This document shows, piece by piece, positions 6,344 to 8,663 of a stretch of DNA of 8,663 nucleotides. Source of the stretch: Zetaproteobacteria bacterium (GTDB taxonomy: Bacteria; Pseudomonadota; Alphaproteobacteria; Micavibrionales; Micavibrionaceae); assembly GCA_002747015.1 (NCBI GenBank), contig NVXI01000008.1, positions 16,766 through 25,428 of the forward strand, given 5' to 3'. Made by a program: the position numbers and the translations under genes. A model generated the notes under the pieces. The model had not been told where the DNA came from, searched no databases, and saw only the letters and a list, made by a program, of their open reading frames with translations. Within the stretch, counting starts at the first letter, position 1, and the number at the start of each line of letters is the position of its first letter.

Positions 6344-7903
6344 CTATGCTCCTGCTTTTTGTTTTTTTGCCAAGACCGCTTCATGAATAGAGGTCGGTAA
6401 TTCCCGTCCTTTTTCAAATCGGCTTAGAAGTGGCAAGATAATGAGGAAAAATGAAAAATAAAGTGCAGTAAAAAGCTGCGCAACCATCGTGTTATCAATT
6501 TTCAAAACTGTCGGCTCTGCCCCTGATTCTACATGAGCTGATCCACCATGTTCAATGGCTTCACAAACATGTGCATCACCAAGACATGTTGACCAGTACA
6601 CTTTATCCGAAGGCTGTGACCCTGCATATCCCAAAACAAAAACGGACAATGTAAAAGTAAGAACAGCGACACGAAACAAGGGACGGAAGCGCGCAGAGCG
6701 GATTGGATGACTATCAAGCCATGGTAAAACAACCAACAAGCCAATTGATCCAAACATAGCCAGAACACCGCCAAATTTAGCGGAGATTGGCACTTGCGTT
6801 GATGCGGTTAATGGTATTCCCCACGTCTGATTAAAATCAGCAAGCAAACCAAAGACCGCCAAAGCACTTCCAACGACAACCAACAATATACCTTGTCCAT
6901 TTGAGAGGTATTTCGGCTTATAACGCCAGATAAATTCAACCATGAACACAGCCAATAAGCCAAGGCCAGCCAGCATAAAGAGGTTAAAGTTAAATGTAAT
7001 CGCCCGCAAAATCGCATAGAACGGTAAGAAGTACCATTCAGGCACAATGTGCGGTGGCGTGACCATAGGATTAGCCGGAATATAGTTATCCGGATGCCCC
7101 ATCGCATCAGGCGCAAAGAATACAAACCACGCATAGATGATCATAAAGATTATCATGCCGAAGAAATCTTTCATCGTATAATAAGGATGAAACGGCAATG
7201 TATCTTGCACGCCTTTAGGCTCAATCCCCAAAGGATTGTTTGATCCTGTGACATGCAATGCCCAAATATGCAAAAATACAACGGCAAAGATCACAAAAGG
7301 CAGCAGATAATGCAGCGCAAAGAAACGCGTCAAAGTCGCATTATCAATCGAAAAGCCACCTAAGAGAAGTGGCATGATATATTCTTCACCAATGAAGGGA
7401 ATTGCAGAGAATAAATTGGTGATAACGGTTGCACCCCAAAGGCTCATCTGTCCCCAAGGGAGAACATAGCCGATAAACGCCGTTGCCATCATCAACAAGA
7501 AAATAACAACACCCAAAATCCACAATAATTCACGTGGCCCTTTATAAGAACCGTAATATATTCCGCGGAACATATGAATATAAACCGCAATAAAGAAGAA
7601 TGATGCGCCGTTCGTATGTAGATTACGCAACAACCAACCACCATTAACATCACGCGTAATGCGCTCAACACTATCAAAGGCAAGTTTTGTATCGGCCGTA
7701 TAATGCATCGCCAGAACGATTCCAGTGATTATCATTGTCATCAACATAAACATGGCAATCGCGCCAAAGTTCCAAAACCAGTTGAAATTACGCGGCGTTG
7801 GAAACACCCCGTATTCTTTTTGCATCATTGTGAAAATCGGTAGACGTGAGTCGACCCATTCTATGATCGGATTATCAAATCCATCCCGAGGTCCGTGTCC
7901 CAT
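6344..7903 (-). CDS. petB: Cytochrome b of the bc1 complex, with two unusual insertions
   Basis: Cytochrome b is the membrane core of bc1, carrying haems bL and bH and the Qo and Qi quinone sites. Haem ligands are visible as H96 and H110 in helix B and H198 and H212 in helix D; the 14-residue spacing in both pairs is the bc1 pattern, not b6f. The Qo-site PEWY is at 288-291, and the N-terminal [17 protein letters not shown] and [13 protein letters not shown] blocks are standard. At 519 residues it is about 80-120 longer than usual. The excess sits in two in-frame blocks: residues about 302-375, with two extra hydrophobic segments (306-326 and 338-357), and about 431-471, a polar loop with CLGDAHVC. 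Family sequence resumes after each ([13 protein letters not shown] and [15 protein letters not shown]). The start is fixed by an in-frame stop just upstream; it lies 5 nt after petA with only a weak Shine-Dalgarno, implying coupling. Confidence 0.96.
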   Translation of the reverse strand: MGHGPRDGFDNPIIEWVDSRLPIFTMMQKEYGVFPTPRNFNWFWNFGAIAMFMLMTMIITGIVLAMHYTADTKLAFDSVERITRDVNGGWLLRNLHTNGASFFFIAVYIHMFRGIYYGSYKGPRELLWILGVVIFLLMMATAFIGYVLPWGQMSLWGATVITNLFSAIPFIGEEYIMPLLLGGFSIDNATLTRFFALHYLLPFVIFAVVFLHIWALHVTGSNNPLGIEPKGVQDTLPFHPYYTMKDFFGMIIFMIIYAWFVFFAPDAMGHPDNYIPANPMVTPPHIVPEWYFLPFYAILRAITFNFNLFMLAGLGLLAVFMVEFIWRYKPKYLSNGQGILLVVVGSALAVFGLLADFNQTWGIPLTASTQVPISAKFGGVLAMFGSIGLLVVLPWLDSHPIRSARFRPLFRVAVLTFTLSVFVLGYAGSQPSDKVYWSTCLGDAHVCEAIEHGGSAHVESGAEPTVLKIDNTMVAQLFTALYFSFFLIILPLLSRFEKGRELPTSIHEAVLAKKQKAGA

Positions 7904-7908
7904 CTCTC

Positions 7909-8469
7909 TTATCCAATCTTAATTGTTGTGTCATTAATAAATTCATATGGTGGTATTGCCAAGTTCTTAGGCGCAGGGCCTTTGCGGATACGACCAGATG
8001 TATCGTAGTGAGATCCATGACAAGGACAGAACCATCCACCAAAATCACCACGTGTATCTGTCATTTTCTGTCCAACAGGAACACAGCCCAAATGCGTACA
8101 AACACCAACGGTTATAAGCCATTCAGGGCGTTGAACGCGCTCTTTATCAGATTGCTTATCCGTTAAGGACTGCACATCCACATCCCGCGCCATTTTAATC
8201 TCTTCATCGGTTCGATGACGCACAAAGACAGGCTTTCCCTGCCACATAATAGTTTTGGCTTCACCCTTTGGAATACCACTTATATCCACCTCAACCGTAG
8301 CCAAAGCCAAGGTGTCCTTTGCAGGATTTAGAGAATTAATAAGTGGCCATGCGGCAATTGCACCACCAAACACACCAAATGCAGATGCAAGTAACTGCAT
8401 AAAATCACGACGCGTCTCACCTTCAGCATCATGAGCATTATCATTTTTTGTTTTTGTATCGGCGGACAT
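7909..8469 (-). CDS. petA: Rieske iron-sulfur subunit of the bc1 complex
   Basis: The Rieske protein takes one electron from quinol at the Qo site and delivers it to cytochrome c1. The 186-residue protein has a polar N-terminus, a twin-arginine motif ETRRDFM (R20, R21) and one membrane helix (about 25-47), which acts as a Tat signal-anchor. The [2Fe-2S] domain has box 1 CTHLGC (C124, H126, C129) and box 2 CPCHGSHYD (C148, C150, H151). C124, H126, C148 and H151 bind the cluster, and C129 and C150 form the expected disulfide. The [12 protein letters not shown] block (164-175) is standard and the length is normal. AAAGAGG (complement of 8481-8487) lies 11 nt before the ATG. It is the first gene of petABC and is divergent from the probable trmL. 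Confidence 0.97.
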   Translation of the reverse strand: MSADTKTKNDNAHDAEGETRRDFMQLLASAFGVFGGAIAAWPLINSLNPAKDTLALATVEVDISGIPKGEAKTIMWQGKPVFVRHRTDEEIKMARDVDVQSLTDKQSDKERVQRPEWLITVGVCTHLGCVPVGQKMTDTRGDFGGWFCPCHGSHYDTSGRIRKGPAPKNLAIPPYEFINDTTIKIG

Positions 8470-8489
8470 TGTCGTCTGAACCTCTTTAA

Positions 8490-8570
8490 ATTATATAGAA
8501 TTTAATATTCGAAACAGTCTTTTAGACTCCCTTTTATAATAGATCAAGTCAAACCTTTCCAGCCCTTAAA
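8490..8570. promoter_or_regulatory. Divergent control region between petA and trmL
   Basis: The region holds a perfect TATAAT on the + strand (8535-8540) about 95 nt before the trmL start, with only a weak -35 (GAAACA, 18 nt upstream). On the - strand TTGATC (complement of 8541-8546) with TAAAAG (complement of 8518-8523), 17 nt apart, is a modest candidate for petABC. A perfect inverted repeat AGTCT-TTT-AGACT (8516-8528) lies between and overlaps the - strand candidate, so it could be an operator for both directions. No clear FNR box (TTGAT-N4-ATCAA) is present. Confidence 0.35.
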
Positions 8571-8634
8571 AGAAAATTGTAATGTTATGCAATAAAGTTT
8601 AAGAAATATGCGTATTATTGTTCAGGAGAAAAAA

Positions 8635-8663
8635 TTGAAAATTGCCCTATACCAACCTGATAT
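8635..8663 (+). CDS. trmL: tRNA (cytidine(34)-2'-O)-methyltransferase, N-terminus only
   Basis: Nine codons are visible, reading MKIALYQPD with TTG as start, and the next codon begins AT. This matches the opening of alphaproteobacterial TrmL (M-x-[IL]-A-L-[YF]-Q-P-D-I-P-Q-N), a SPOUT enzyme that 2'-O-methylates the wobble nucleotide of two tRNA-Leu isoacceptors. A divergent position next to petA is an arrangement I recall from many alphaproteobacteria and supports the call. AGGAG at 8624-8628 lies six nt before the TTG, which argues for it. An in-frame ATG at 8608 would add nine residues but has no ribosome binding site and would place the AGGAG inside the gene. The gene continues past the window. 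Confidence 0.75.

Noticed and set aside
6529..7134. Further - strand frames of 81 and 108 codons inside petB, considered as evidence of a frameshift
   Set aside because: The petB frame is continuous and family sequence resumes in frame after each insertion, so no frameshift is needed and these frames are shadows.
8541..8560. Possible FNR site (TTGAT/ATCAA) controlling petABC
   Set aside because: Only one half-site is present; the partner half at N4 spacing matches poorly.
1..8663. tRNA genes, CRISPR arrays, insertion sequences, toxin-antitoxin or phage-defence genes
   Set aside because: I saw no cloverleaf, repeat-spacer array, transposase or defence-type motif; every long frame is explained by housekeeping genes.

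Overview
The window (roughly 40% GC by eye) reads as a chromosomal, housekeeping segment of an alphaproteobacterium with a fairly AT-rich genome. The pointers are: the conserved alphaproteobacterial small or regulatory families TrcR (DUF1013), DUF1192 and YdcH/DUF465; an NDUFAF5-like methyltransferase ending in the typical WAPHESQQKPL block; and a petABC (cytochrome bc1) operon divergent from what looks like the start of trmL, an arrangement I recall from many alphaproteobacteria. I cannot fix the family or genus from sequence alone.

Layout. On the + strand, 1-1891 holds a tightly coupled run: the C-terminal tail of an unidentified lysine- and glutamate-rich protein, the NDUFAF5-like methyltransferase-fold protein (7-nt overlap) and glyoxalase II gloB (ATGA overlap). 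On the - strand, 1907-3631 carries a small unrecognised protein with an arginine-rich tail, then guaC (GMP reductase) preceded 18 nt upstream by a DUF1192 protein. From a divergent intergenic region, trcR runs on the + strand (3829-4521). It ends in a bidirectional hairpin terminator shared with a convergent YdcH-like gene (4609-4800, -), which has a good sigma70-like promoter and a near-perfect Shine-Dalgarno. A DUF924 gene (4943-5494, -) lies just beyond the terminator of petABC, which occupies 5573-8469 on the - strand in the order petA-petB-petC. At the right edge the first codons of trmL start on the + strand.

Functionally the core is the bc1 complex: Rieske protein, cytochrome b and cytochrome c1, oxidising quinol and reducing cytochrome c. 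GuaC handles purine salvage, GloB methylglyoxal detoxification, and TrcR cell-cycle transcription. No mobile element, CRISPR array, RNA gene or phage gene is visible, and no intergenic stretch exceeds 300 bases.

I see no clear new multi-gene system. The most unusual item is cytochrome b, at 519 residues against about 400-440 in typical relatives. It carries two in-frame insertions: an extra hydrophobic hairpin between the PEWY region and helix F, and a periplasmic-side loop with two cysteines between helices G and H. Second is the trcR leader, a G-rich structured-looking 5' region next to an inverted repeat that abuts the ribosome binding site.
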